A stretch of DNA of 64,000 nt from Saprospiraceae bacterium (GCA_016715245.1 JADKAS010000004.1:124001-188000), one strand, 5' to 3'; positions 43,625-54,607 are shown, counted from the stretch's first letter. Notes: a model not told the origin generated them from the sequence alone. Program-made: numbers and translations.

Positions 43625-44992
43625 ATGTATGCTTATTTCAAGGGTATGTTGCAACCAAACTCAAAAAGGATTGGTTTTTGTTTTTTATTAGGATTCTTAA
43701 TTTTTCCTTTCCATATGACAATGTATGGCCAGGTAGGAATTGGTACTGAAAATCCAAATCCTTCAGCTATTCTGGACCTGGAGGCTAATAATAAAGGTAT
43801 ATTAATCCCAAGGGTAGCCTTAACGGGTCTGACAGATAATACCACCATTTCTGAAGGAAACGTGGAAAGTATTTTAGTTTACAATACCACAGTATCCTCT
43901 GAATTAAAAAAAGGATATTATTACTGGTCAGGAACACAATGGGAAATGCTGGCTAATCAAAGTTATCAAAACTGGAATTGTCAGGGAAATTCAAATACCA
44001 ATCCGGTATCCCATTTTATGGGTACTACTGATAATAAAGAACTCTGGTTTCGTACCAATAATATCAACAGGTTAAGGATAGGTCTTGAAACAGCCAATTC
44101 AAGTTTTAATACCGTTCATGCCCGGTTTTTACCAAATACTGCCTACTCCGGAACAATTTCAGGAATTAGTAATGAAATTGATGTTCAAAGTGGTGGTGTT
44201 GGCGGTAATGTTTTCGGAATTGAAAATCTTATGTATCTCAGGAGTGGATCAAGCGTGACCAATACTTTCAGGGCACAAAGAAATCGTTTGTGGAATGTTC
44301 AGACAACCAATTATCCTAATGTGACAGGAGTACTGAATGAATACAGAGGAGAGGTCACGGACATTACTACCTTTTATGGTTTCCAAAACACACTGGATTT
44401 CAGGTCTGCTTCCAATACTACCCATTTATTTGGGTTCAGCAACGATTTTACCGGCCAGGTAAATGGAACCATTACTAATTATTATGGCTTTTATTCAGGT
44501 GTTCATTCTTCCCTGGGCGGAGTTACCAATTACTATGGCTTTTATCAGCCCAATTTAGGTACCAATTCCAATCGATTTGCCTTTTATTACAAGGGGAATG
44601 CAACTACAACAAAAGATGTAGTGATCACCGGCTTAGGCCGCGTTGGCATAGGCACTGACCAACCACATTCAGATTTGCAGGTAGAAGGTTCTGTTTCAAA
44701 AAAAATAAATTCAACCAGTACGTCAACCGGAGTTTTCACTCTCAATGATTCACACTTCACTCTCCGGATTCTCGATGGTATATCATCAATCAATCTACCG
44801 AACCCCAACACTTGCCAGGGTCGGATTTATATTTTGATTGGAACAAATGGTATATCTAATAAAAATATCACGGTCAGCGGGGGCGCTGCGGTATATAACG
44901 ATGTATCAAATCAAAATGTCAACCTGATTTCTGCCAACCAAAGATACCAGGTGCAAAGTGACGGTACATCATGGATTGTCATTGGAAATTAG
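43625..44992 (+). CDS. Secreted fibre-like protein of Bacteroidota type
   Basis: A 455-residue protein with a signal peptide (IGFCFLLGFLIFPFHMTMYG). The mature N-terminus QVGIGTENPNPSAILDLEA followed by NKGILIPRVALTGL and YYYWSGTQWEML is a very common Bacteroidota secreted-protein start that resembles tail-fibre stalks. The middle has a recurring aromatic motif (TFYGFQN, HLFGFSN, NYYGFYSG, NYYGFYQP), suggesting a repetitive beta-structure. GRVGIGTDQPHSDLQVEGSV repeats the N-terminal motif near residue 340. No chaperone-type or T9SS C-terminal domain is seen. Start may be ATG 43625 or the ATG 21 bp later. Confidence 0.75.
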   Translation: MYAYFKGMLQPNSKRIGFCFLLGFLIFPFHMTMYGQVGIGTENPNPSAILDLEANNKGILIPRVALTGLTDNTTISEGNVESILVYNTTVSSELKKGYYYWSGTQWEMLANQSYQNWNCQGNSNTNPVSHFMGTTDNKELWFRTNNINRLRIGLETANSSFNTVHARFLPNTAYSGTISGISNEIDVQSGGVGGNVFGIENLMYLRSGSSVTNTFRAQRNRLWNVQTTNYPNVTGVLNEYRGEVTDITTFYGFQNTLDFRSASNTTHLFGFSNDFTGQVNGTITNYYGFYSGVHSSLGGVTNYYGFYQPNLGTNSNRFAFYYKGNATTTKDVVITGLGRVGIGTDQPHSDLQVEGSVSKKINSTSTSTGVFTLNDSHFTLRILDGISSINLPNPNTCQGRIYILIGTNGISNKNITVSGGAAVYNDVSNQNVNLISANQRYQVQSDGTSWIVIGN

Positions 44993-45202
44993 TGTAAACT
45001 AATGGCACAAAATAATAAAAGTTAATTTTATAATTAAAGCAATTCAGGATATTCTCATTGCACATAAATAATATTGAATCGCTTCCTCTGAAGAAAATAA
45101 AATCACTCAAAAAAGAAAAAGATTCCTTCAGAACTTCTTAAAAACTTACACTTGTAATAAAAAAGTGCTAACTGAATCTTTATCTTTAAGAAACAAGATT
45201 TC

Positions 45203-47944
45203 CTATTTTCCTTCAATAACGGCCTGAGCCGCTGCCAACCGGGCAATAGGCACCCGAAACGGTGAACAACTAACATAATTCATTCCTATACGGTGGCAGA
45301 ATTTGACACTTTCCGGGTCACCGCCATGTTCTCCGCAAATGCCCACTTCTAAATCTGGACGGGTACTTCTGCCTCTTTCAATGCCAATTTTTATTAATTC
45401 TCCGACACCTTGCTGGTCAATGGTAGTAAATGGGTCCACTCTAAGAATCTTTTTATCCAGATAATTGGGTAAAAATCCACCTATGTCATCCCTGCTGAAT
45501 CCAAAACTCATTTGAGTCAGGTCATTTGTTCCAAAACTGAAAAACTCAGCTTCAAGCGCCATATTATCCGCCCTCAATGCTGCCCTGGGTATCTCTATCA
45601 TGGTTCCAAAGGCATATTCAATTTTATCTTTACCGGTTTTTGCCAATACTTCATCATATACCTTATTTACTAATGCTTTTTGATGTTTAAGTTCGTTGAC
45701 CGTGCAGGTAACCGGTATCATAATTTCAGGAAAAACTTTTTTCCCATTATCCGTCAGTTCAGATGCTGCTTCGAGAATGGCCTGAACCTGCATCTCTGTA
45801 ATCTCCGGATAACTTATTCCCAATCTTACTCCCCGATGTCCCAGCATAGGGTTATTTTCATGCAAGGCCAGAACTCTTTTTTTCAAAGTACTGACTCTTA
45901 TACCCAATTCTTTGGCCAGGCTTTCGAGTTTTAATTTATCATGAGGAACAAATTCATGCAAAGGCGGATCAAGAAGCCTAATGGTGACAGGGTGACCTGC
46001 CATCACCTCCAATGTTCGTCTGATATCCTTTTTCACATACATAAAAAGATCTTTTAACACAGACCTGCGTTCTTCTTCAGTTCTGCTCACAATCATTTTA
46101 CGCATTAAAAATAAAGGCTCTTCACTTTTTTCTCCATAAAACATATGTTCAGTACGGAATAAACCTACACCGGTGGCACCGAACTTCAAAGCCTGAAGAG
46201 CGTCTTCCGGTGTTTCCACGTTTGCTCTGACGTCCAATACCTTAATTTCTTCAACCATTTTCATGAGCTCCTGATAAGGCATATTTGCTTCCATATCTAC
46301 TGAAACGAGGGGCAGCGCTCCTTCATAAACTCTTCCGGTTGTTCCATTCAATGTGATCCAGTCTCCTTCATGCAAAACCAATCCATTTTTCGCATACATA
46401 GTATTTGACAAAGTATTTATTTCAATGTCATTACATCCTACAATACAACATTTTCCCCATCCTCTCGCTACCAGGGCTGCATGAGAAGTCATGCCACCTT
46501 TGGTCGTCAGAATGGCCTTGGAAGCGTGCATACCATCAACATCTTCAGGCGATGTTTCTTCCCTTACCAAAATGACCGGAACATTTTTTTCAGCATAACT
46601 AATAGCTTTTTCAGAATCAAAAACGATGATACCTTTGGCTCCTCCCGGACCTGCGGGCAATCCGGTTGCTATGACTGGTGACATTTTTTCCGTTTCGGGA
46701 TCCAACAGTGGAAGCAACAGTTCTACCAGTTGATTTGGACTTACCCTCATTACTGCCGTATCCTTATCTATAAGGCCTTCATTATACATATCCATAGCCA
46801 TTTTAACGGCTGCAATTCCATTCCTTTTTCCTACCCTGCACTGAAGCATGTAAAGTGTGCCTTTTTCGATGGTAAACTCAATATCCTGCATATCTTTGTA
46901 ATGAATTTCCAGTCTTTTCTGGTACCCGTCCAGTTCGTTGTACAGTTCAGGCATCAGTGAAGCCAAGGAAGTCAGGTGCTTACTTTGATTATTTTTTGAA
47001 AAATCATTAATGGGTGCCGGTGTTCTGATACCCGCTACTACGTCTTCCCCCTGGGCATTGACGAGGTATTCTCCATAAAAATGGTTGTCACCATTTCCGG
47101 GGTTTCGCGTAAAGGCTACCCCTGTGGCACAATCATCCCCCATATTTCCGAAAACCATCGCCTGGACATTTACAGCTGTTCCCCATTCATCCGGTATTTT
47201 TTCAATACGGCGATATTCCATTGCCCTTTTGCCATTCCAACTTCCGAAAACAGCTCCTATTCCTCCCCAAAGTTGCTCCATTGGATCATCAGGAAATGGT
47301 TTTCCAAGTGTTTTCAGAATAATCTTTTTATATTCATAGACCAGGTTTTGCCAATCAGAAGCTGTAACCTGAGCATCAGATTCATAATTGTTTTTTTATT
47401 TCAGATGTTCCAGTTTTTCTTCCAGGATTTTTCGTATTCCTTTCCCATGATAAGGTTCTATCCCGGCAGCTTTTTCCATTACTACATCGGCATACATCAT
47501 GACAAGACGTCGATAAGAATCATAAGCAAAACGTTCATTTCCGGTTTGTTGAATCAATCCTTTTACCGTTTCATCATTAAGCCCAAGGTTCAAAACAGTG
47601 TCCATCATCCCGGGCATAGATTTCCTGGCACCGGATCGTACCGAAAGCAAAAGCGGATTGGTAAGATCCCCGTACTTCCTGTTCATTATTTTTTCAATAT
47701 CTGACAAAGCTGTATTTACTTGTCGGATAAGATCTTCAGGATACTTTTTATCATGTTGATAATAATAGGTACATACATCAGTTGTCACGGTAAAACCGGG
47801 TGGAACCGGCAATAATAACGAAGGATGTCCGGCCATTTCAGCCAGATTAGCTCCTTTCCCGCCCAATAAGTTTTTCATGGATTCATTTCCATCTGCTTTT
47901 CCACCTCCGAATTGGTATACGTATTTACTACTTTGTTGATTCAT
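45203..47944 (-). CDS. ppdK: Pyruvate, phosphate dikinase, interrupted by an in-frame stop codon
   Basis: Interconverts pyruvate + ATP + phosphate with PEP + AMP + PPi. Total length of 914 codons is normal. The N-terminal ATP-grasp part begins YVYQFGGGKADGNESMKNLL, the phosphohistidine domain has KGGMTSHAALVARGW, and the PEP-binding barrel ends with GICGEHGGDPESV (catalytic Cys). Codon 183 (47396-47398) is TAA, between EEKLEHLK and KNNYESDAQVTASDW; both sides are in the same frame and align with the intact family, so this is a point stop, not a frameshift. If real it yields a 182-residue fragment; a restart at 47281 would lack half the ATP-grasp domain. It is divergent from the PFOR cluster. 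Confidence 0.9.
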
Positions 47945-48151
47945 GGAATTTATATTTTAAGAACTTCGAATTTTAATGCGAAATAAGGAGTATAATCAAG
48001 AGTTTTTATTGACCAATATCATATGACATTATGATTTAAGCCTAAGAAATCTTTATCAAAGTAAAAACGATATCATATAACAGGGTGATTTACATCACTT
48101 TTGAGACGGAGTCTTCATAATACCTTGCACCTTTATTTTAAAACTTATTAT

Positions 48152-49783
48152 ATGAATTCCCAAAATATTGACCTAACCCGATTGCCGGATTTAAGTGGTC
48201 ATCATGAAGGTACTGGACCTGTCAGAAAAAAGAAACCTGTTTATCAAGACTTTTTGCCTCCGTGCAACAACGCTTGTCCTGCTGGAGAAAATATACAGGC
48301 ATGGTTGGCTTATGCTCAGGAGGGGAATGATTATCAGGCATGGCTTACGCTTACAGAAAACAATCCTATGCCTGCCATTCATGGGAGAGTGTGTTACCAT
48401 CCATGTGAAAATGCCTGTAACCGGACATCTCTTGATCAATCCGTAAGTATTCATTCTATAGAAAGATATCTGGGAGATGAAGCTATAAAACAAAATTGGC
48501 AATTTAAGGCGCCTGCCCAAAAAACGGGGAAAAAAGTAATGATTATTGGTGCCGGTCCAAGTGGTTTGTCGGCTGCCTATCATTTGGCAAAAGAGGGACA
48601 TGAAGTCGTCATTTTTGAAGCCGGGCCTGTAGCCGGGGGCATGATGAATTTTGGAATTCCTGCTTACCGTCTTCCGCGCAATATTTTACAGGCGGAAGTA
48701 CAAAAAATTGTCAACCTGGGTGTAGAAATTAAACTCAATTATAAGGTAGACAATATTCTTTCTGAAAAAAATGCAGGTGGTTTTGATGCTGTTTTTATTG
48801 CCATAGGAGCCCATATTGGTCGAAAAACAGACATTCCGGCACGTGATGCAGGTAAAATTCTTGATGCAGTCACTTTTCTCAAAGATGTAGAAATGGGGAA
48901 CTCTCCTTTTCTGGGGCGAAAGGTGGCTGTATATGGTGGAGGTAATACGGCCATGGATACCGCGCGTACTGCAAAAAGGTTAGGCGTTGAAGAAGCACTC
49001 ATTATTTACAGAAGAGACAGGGATCATATGCCGGCTCATGATTTTGAAGCAGATGAGGCTTTAAGTGAAGGTGTGAAAATTCATTGGCTAAGAACCATTA
49101 AACAAATAGATGATACATCGATAACCATTGAAATTATGGATCTCGTCGATGGAAGGCCTGTTCCGACAGGAAAATTTGAAACTCTGGAGGCAGACGCCCT
49201 GATTCTTGCCCTAGGACAGGAGACAGAAACTGAATTTTTAAAAGACCTTGAAGGTATTACTTTCAGTGATGACGGGACAGTGCATGTGGATTCTCATTTG
49301 ATGACAGGATATCCGGGTGTTTTTGCAGGGGGGGATATGGTGCCAGGAGACAGATCTGTTACAATTGCCACCGGTCATGGTAAAAAGGCTGCAAAAAATA
49401 TTGATGCGTGGCTTTCCGGAAAAATATATAAAAAAGCTCCTTCTAACCCTATTATTCATGCTGACTTTTTGCATATATGGTATAAAACTTTTGCCGACAC
49501 CAAAACCCAGGGACACATTTTACCTGAAGTAGCCATACAAGGTTTTGATGAAATAGTAAATGGTTATACCGATAAAGAAGCTCATTATGAAGCCCAGCGT
49601 TGTTTATCCTGCGGCAATTGTTTTGAATGCGACGGTTGTTTTGGGGCATGTCCGGAAGGAGCCATTATTAAACTGGGTAAAGGTAAAAAATACAAATTCG
49701 ATTACACTCTATGCACCGGATGTGCTGTTTGTTATGAACAGTGCCCATGTCACGCCATAGATATGTTTGAAGACAAAATATAA
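48152..49783 (+). CDS. GltD/PreT-like FAD/NAD(P) oxidoreductase with C-terminal 2[4Fe-4S] ferredoxin domain
   Basis: A 543-residue oxidoreductase. The N-terminal cysteine-rich domain has CNNACPAGENI and CYHPCENACNR, the FAD site is GAGPSGLSAAYHLAKEGHEV, and the NAD(P) site is YGGGNTAMDTARTAKRLG. The C-terminal ferredoxin has CLSCGNCFECDGCFGACPEG and CTGCAVCYEQCP. This matches the small subunit of glutamate synthase and PreT, extended by clusters. The nifJ gene begins 2 bp later, so it probably moves electrons between NAD(P)H and the ferredoxin used by PFOR. ATG at 48152 preferred over a TTG at 48101. Confidence 0.85.
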   Translation: MNSQNIDLTRLPDLSGHHEGTGPVRKKKPVYQDFLPPCNNACPAGENIQAWLAYAQEGNDYQAWLTLTENNPMPAIHGRVCYHPCENACNRTSLDQSVSIHSIERYLGDEAIKQNWQFKAPAQKTGKKVMIIGAGPSGLSAAYHLAKEGHEVVIFEAGPVAGGMMNFGIPAYRLPRNILQAEVQKIVNLGVEIKLNYKVDNILSEKNAGGFDAVFIAIGAHIGRKTDIPARDAGKILDAVTFLKDVEMGNSPFLGRKVAVYGGGNTAMDTARTAKRLGVEEALIIYRRDRDHMPAHDFEADEALSEGVKIHWLRTIKQIDDTSITIEIMDLVDGRPVPTGKFETLEADALILALGQETETEFLKDLEGITFSDDGTVHVDSHLMTGYPGVFAGGDMVPGDRSVTIATGHGKKAAKNIDAWLSGKIYKKAPSNPIIHADFLHIWYKTFADTKTQGHILPEVAIQGFDEIVNGYTDKEAHYEAQRCLSCGNCFECDGCFGACPEGAIIKLGKGKKYKFDYTLCTGCAVCYEQCPCHAIDMFEDKI

Positions 49784-49785
49784 AA

Positions 49786-52700
49786 ATGATGGAAAAAAAT
49801 AAATCAAAATATGTAACTTTGGATGGGAATGAAGGTGCAGCCTATGTAGCTTACAGAGTGAATGAAGTGTGTGCCATTTATCCCATAACCCCTTCTTCTA
49901 CTATGGCTGAACTTGCAGATGAATGGTCTTCACACGGTGTAACAAATATTTGGGGCAATGTCCCGGAAGTGATAGAAATGCAAAGTGAAGGTGGTGCCGC
50001 AGGAACCGTACACGGGGCTCTGCAGGCAGGATCGCTTACGACCACTTTTACAGCCTCTCAGGGTTTGATGCTGATGTTACCCAATATGTATAAAATTGCA
50101 GGAGAACTTACTTCAACTGTATTTCAGGTTGCCGCCAGATCATTATCAGCTCAGGGCCTATCCATTTTTGGAGACCATCAGGATGTCATGGCAGCAAGGA
50201 CCACCGGATTTGCCATGTTGTCATCAGCGAATGTTCAGGAAGCCCATGATATGGCACTTATCACCCAGGCAACTACATTAAAATCACGTATACCTTTTCT
50301 CCATTTTTTTGATGGTTTCAGAACTTCACATGAAGTAAGTAAAATTGAACTTTTATCTGATGATGCTATCAAGACTATGATTGATGAAAACCTTGTCATC
50401 TCACACAGGGAAAGGGCCCTCAATCCCGACAACCCGTTTATCAGGGGTACCGCTCAGAATCCGGATGTGTATTTTCAGGGAAGAGAGACCGTAAATCCCT
50501 TTTACAAGGCTGTTCCTGATATCCTGAAAGCTGAAATGGAAAAATTTGCCCGAATTACTGGAAGGACCTATTCACCTGTTTCCTACAAAGGCGATAAAGA
50601 TGCAGAAAACATCATCATTATTATGGGCTCAGGTTCAGAAACTGCCGTAGAAACATCCGCCTTCCTCAATACATTTGGCGAAAAATCAGGGGTATTACAA
50701 ATCAGATTATTCAGACCATTCCCCAAAGAAGAGGTATTGAGTGCCATTCCGGATTCTGTATTAAAAATTGCTGTATTGGACAGAACAAAAGAGCCTGGAG
50801 CAACCGGTGAACCCCTTTACCAGGATGTACTAGTAACATTAGTTGAAGCCCTGGCGGAAGGCAAGATTAAAAAAATGCCTTTAACCATAGGTGGCCGTTA
50901 TGGTTTATCCTCTAAAGAATTTACACCGGCTATGGTAAAAGCGGTTTTTGACAATCTGAAATCGGAAACACCAAAAAATCATTTTACCATTGGGATTAAT
51001 GATGACGTCAGTTTTACAAGTATTTCCTACGATGAAACCTTTACACTTGATGAATCCAACTGGACCCAAGCACTCTTTTATGGTCTTGGAGCTGACGGTA
51101 CCGTTGGTGCCAATAAAAATAGCATTAAAATTATCGGGGAAAATACTGACTTATATGCTCAGGGATATTTTGTTTATGATTCAAAAAAATCAGGAGCCAA
51201 AACGGTATCGCATCTCCGCTTTGGTAACCAGGCTATAAAAGCCCCCTATCTGATTGGAAAAGCAGATTTTATAGCATGCCATCAATTTGGTTTCCTGGAA
51301 AAAGAAAACATGTTGTCCCAGGCAAAACAAGGTGCTGTGTTTCTTCTAAACAGCCCGTTTGGAAAGGATGAAATCTGGGATCGTTTGCCTTTTGAAGTAC
51401 AGCATCAAATCTTACATAAAGGGATTAAATTTTATGTTATAAATGCTACCGAAGTTGCCAGAAAAACCGGAATGCCCGGAAGAATTAACACCATAATGCA
51501 AACTTGTTTTTTTGAATTATCAGGGGTATTGCCTCCTGATGAAGCGATTAAACAGATTAAAAAGGCCATTGAAAAGTCCTATATTAAAAAAGGGAAAGCC
51601 GTCGTAGAACAAAATTTTAAAGCCGTAGATCAAACACTTGAAAATTTGTTTGAGGTAAAAATTCCGGATAAGATTACTGCCATTCGCATCGAGTCAAAAT
51701 CAATATTACAACAAGCTCCCGATTTTGTAAGAAATGTAACCGGTGTTATGCTTTCCGGAATGGGAGACCAACTTCCGGTGAGTGCTTTACCTATTGATGG
51801 AACTTATCCAAGTGGCACTACAAAATGGGAAAAAAGAAATATTTCAGATTTGATTGCCGTTTGGAATCCTGATGAATGTATCCAATGCGGAAATTGCAGT
51901 TTTGTTTGCCCTCATGGTGTCATTCGTTCCAAATTTTATAACGAAAATCTTTTGGATAATGCCCCTTCGGCATTCCAATCAGCCCATATCAATGCAAGAG
52001 GATTCCCGGAGACAAAATTTACCCTTCAGGTTTATCTCGAGGATTGTACCGGATGTAATCTTTGTTATGAAGTTTGTCCGGTAACCGAAAGACAGGACCA
52101 TTTAAAAAGGGCTATTAATCTGGAACCAAAACCAACTGATCTATTGGAAGCACGGGAAGCCATCTCTTTTTTTGAACATTTACCGGTTAACGAAAAAAGC
52201 AAGGTCAATTATTCAACGGTTCATGGTGTCCAGTTTCTCGAACCCTTTTTTGAATTTTCCGGAGCGTGTGCAGGTTGTGGTGAGACACCATACATCAAGT
52301 TACTTACCCAATTATTTGGAGACAGGTTGATGGTAGCGAACGCAACGGGTTGTTCTTCCATTTACGGAGGCAACCTGCCTACCACGCCATGGACCACCAA
52401 CCAGAATGGGCAAGGACCGGCATGGTCAAATTCACTTTTTGAGGACAATGCTGAATTTGGTTTGGGTATGAGGGTTGCTGCTGATAAACATTTAGGCATT
52501 GCCCATCAATTATTAGAAAAAATGCGCTCTGAGCTTGGGGATGATTTGGTTAATGCCCTGATCAATAATCCTCAAAAACTGGAAAGTGATATAAAGGTTC
52601 AAAGAGAAAACCTAAATCTACTGAGACAAAAACTTTCCGCAATTCAAACCCCGGAAGCACTTCATTTAAAATCTGTGTCAGATCATCTCGTGGATCGAAG

Positions 52701-53373
52701 CGTTTGGCTTATAGGTGGCGATGGTTGGGCGTATGACATAGGGTCCGGAGGTCTTGATCATGCGTTGGCAAGTGGCAGGAATATCAATGTTTTGGTTTTA
52801 GATACGGAAGTTTATTCCAATACTGGAGGACAAATGTCTAAAGCTACTCCGACGGCAGCTACGGCAAAATTTGCTTCTGCAGGTAAAAGAGTTGGTAAAA
52901 AAGATCTTGCCATGCAAATGATCTCTTATGGAAATGTATATGTGGCTCAAATAGCCATGGGTTCCAATCCTCAACAGGCTCTGCTTGCATTCAGGGAAGC
53001 AGAAGCCTATAATGGACCTTCTCTTATCCTTGCATACAGCCATTGTATAGCCCATGGTATCAATATGCAAAAAGGACTTGACCAACAGCATCTTGCCGTA
53101 AAATCCGGTTATTGGCCACTGATCAGATATAACCCTGTTTTGCGCAATGCCAACCGCAATCCATTTGTTCTTGATTCTCCGGCACCAAGTATTCCTTTCC
53201 GTGAATATGCCTATAATGAATTAAGATATAAAGTTTTAACACAAACAAAGCCAAAAGAAGCAGAAAAGCTAATCCAATTGGCTCAGGATATTGTGGATCT
53301 CCGTTGGAAATCTTACCAGGAAATGGCAGGCTATGGAGCTGAATCATTCCAGCCTTTATATCAACCTTCATAA
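49786..53373 (+). CDS. nifJ: Pyruvate:ferredoxin (flavodoxin) oxidoreductase
   Basis: Single-chain PFOR, 1195 residues, full length. It oxidises pyruvate + CoA to acetyl-CoA and CO2 and reduces ferredoxin. Domain I starts LDGNEGAAYVAYRVNEVC with YPITPSSTMAELADEW. The central part has two ferredoxin motifs, CIQCGNCSFVCPHG and CTGCNLCYEVCPV. The C-terminal TPP domain has CAGCGETPYIKLLTQLFG, GDGWAYDIGSGGLDHALASG and EVYSNTGGQMSKATP. It is oxygen-sensitive in most organisms, so the cluster suggests fermentative or low-oxygen metabolism. It sits between the GltD-like and DHOD-like genes. Confidence 0.98.
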   Translation: MMEKNKSKYVTLDGNEGAAYVAYRVNEVCAIYPITPSSTMAELADEWSSHGVTNIWGNVPEVIEMQSEGGAAGTVHGALQAGSLTTTFTASQGLMLMLPNMYKIAGELTSTVFQVAARSLSAQGLSIFGDHQDVMAARTTGFAMLSSANVQEAHDMALITQATTLKSRIPFLHFFDGFRTSHEVSKIELLSDDAIKTMIDENLVISHRERALNPDNPFIRGTAQNPDVYFQGRETVNPFYKAVPDILKAEMEKFARITGRTYSPVSYKGDKDAENIIIIMGSGSETAVETSAFLNTFGEKSGVLQIRLFRPFPKEEVLSAIPDSVLKIAVLDRTKEPGATGEPLYQDVLVTLVEALAEGKIKKMPLTIGGRYGLSSKEFTPAMVKAVFDNLKSETPKNHFTIGINDDVSFTSISYDETFTLDESNWTQALFYGLGADGTVGANKNSIKIIGENTDLYAQGYFVYDSKKSGAKTVSHLRFGNQAIKAPYLIGKADFIACHQFGFLEKENMLSQAKQGAVFLLNSPFGKDEIWDRLPFEVQHQILHKGIKFYVINATEVARKTGMPGRINTIMQTCFFELSGVLPPDEAIKQIKKAIEKSYIKKGKAVVEQNFKAVDQTLENLFEVKIPDKITAIRIESKSILQQAPDFVRNVTGVMLSGMGDQLPVSALPIDGTYPSGTTKWEKRNISDLIAVWNPDECIQCGNCSFVCPHGVIRSKFYNENLLDNAPSAFQSAHINARGFPETKFTLQVYLEDCTGCNLCYEVCPVTERQDHLKRAINLEPKPTDLLEAREAISFFEHLPVNEKSKVNYSTVHGVQFLEPFFEFSGACAGCGETPYIKLLTQLFGDRLMVANATGCSSIYGGNLPTTPWTTNQNGQGPAWSNSLFEDNAEFGLGMRVAADKHLGIAHQLLEKMRSELGDDLVNALINNPQKLESDIKVQRENLNLLRQKLSAIQTPEALHLKSVSDHLVDRSVWLIGGDGWAYDIGSGGLDHALASGRNINVLVLDTEVYSNTGGQMSKATPTAATAKFASAGKRVGKKDLAMQMISYGNVYVAQIAMGSNPQQALLAFREAEAYNGPSLILAYSHCIAHGINMQKGLDQQHLAVKSGYWPLIRYNPVLRNANRNPFVLDSPAPSIPFREYAYNELRYKVLTQTKPKEAEKLIQLAQDIVDLRWKSYQEMAGYGAESFQPLYQPS

Positions 53374-53401
53374 ATTACATTTTTTTCAAATATATTAATT
53401 C

Positions 53402-54400
53402 ATGACAAATTTAAATTCTAAATACCTCGGATTGTCATTAAAATCTCCGCTTGTTGTTTCCGCCAATCCCTTGTCTCAGGAAATAGGAAACATCTTGTCA
53501 ATGGAGGACAATGGAGCAGGTGCGGTGGTTTTATTTTCATTATTTGAAGAACAAATACGTGCAGAAGCCCTTAAAGTCGAAGAAGTGTACAGGTCGACCA
53601 CAAATCCTTTTGCAGAGACATCCGGATTTTTTCCCGAATTAGAAAATTACGCTGTTGGTACCGGTCAATATCTTGAAATCATCAGACAGGCCAAAGAAAG
53701 GGTTGATATCCCTGTTATAGCGAGCCTGAACGGCATCACACCTGAGGGTTGGATTGAATATGCGAAAGATATCGAACAGGCCGGAGCAGATGCCCTGGAA
53801 ATAAATGTGTATTTCATTCCTGCAGACATTCGGCTGAACTCTGAAGAGGTAGAGCAAAGGTATTTAGATATATTAAAAATGGTGAAGTCCAACATTTCTA
53901 TTCCGGTAGCGATGAAATTGAATCCATATTTTTCTTCCATAGGAAATATGTCCAAAAGACTTTCTGATGAAGGAGCGAACGGTTTGGTTTTATTCAACAG
54001 GTTTTATCAACCAGATTTTGATATCGAAAGACTCAAGGTATTACCTAATCTGGATTTCAGTCATCCGGCTGAAATTCGTTTACCTCTTTTGTGGATTGCA
54101 GTGTTATATGGCAGGTTGCCTGTCTCTCTGGCAGCTACCACAGGTGTACATGGTGCAGAAGAATTGATTAAATACATCTTGGCCGGAGCTGATGTGGGTA
54201 TGTGTGCCTCCGTCTTATATAAACATGGTATTCAACAAATCAAGGTCATTTTACAAGAATTGCAAATGTATATGGAAAAAATGCAGTTCAAAAATATAGA
54301 GGCTTTCAAAGGGGCGATGAGTCAGCTGCACGTATCCGATCCATCTGCTTACGAACGAGGTAATTATATTCAGATTCTGGAAGACAAAAAGTGGAGGTAA
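53402..54400 (+). CDS. Dihydroorotate dehydrogenase-like (PreA-like) protein
   Basis: A 332-residue FMN-binding TIM-barrel protein related to PyrD and PreA. It shows LGLSLKSPLVVSANPLSQ, VIASLNGITPEGWIEYAKDI, EINVYFIP and VAMKLNPYFSSIG. The usual catalytic base region for orotate chemistry is not evident, and ANVxFN of true DHODs is changed to NVYFIP, so pyrimidine synthesis is unlikely. It follows nifJ after 28 bp. Together with the upstream GltD-like protein the pair resembles a PreT/PreA dihydropyrimidine dehydrogenase split around PFOR. Its substrate is unknown. Confidence 0.8.
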   Translation: MTNLNSKYLGLSLKSPLVVSANPLSQEIGNILSMEDNGAGAVVLFSLFEEQIRAEALKVEEVYRSTTNPFAETSGFFPELENYAVGTGQYLEIIRQAKERVDIPVIASLNGITPEGWIEYAKDIEQAGADALEINVYFIPADIRLNSEEVEQRYLDILKMVKSNISIPVAMKLNPYFSSIGNMSKRLSDEGANGLVLFNRFYQPDFDIERLKVLPNLDFSHPAEIRLPLLWIAVLYGRLPVSLAATTGVHGAEELIKYILAGADVGMCASVLYKHGIQQIKVILQELQMYMEKMQFKNIEAFKGAMSQLHVSDPSAYERGNYIQILEDKKWR

Positions 54401-54607
54401 ATATTTGATTATCTATTATTCTTTTTTAATTCATACAATGAACTTTACTTTTTGCACCAAATAGATTGATATAATAGTAAACGTTGACTACTGATATTGA
54501 GCCATATTTTTATTAAAAAAGTGTTAAAAATGAATTTTTATTGGGTTTTATTGAATTATCGGCAATAAAATCATACACATTTTTTGAAAATACCCTACTT
54601 TTACCTT

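Noticed and set aside
48101..48128. Promoter for the GltD-like/nifJ operon (TTG-N17-TACCTTGC)
   Set aside because: The -7 box mismatches the consensus at two positions; position is right but support is weak.
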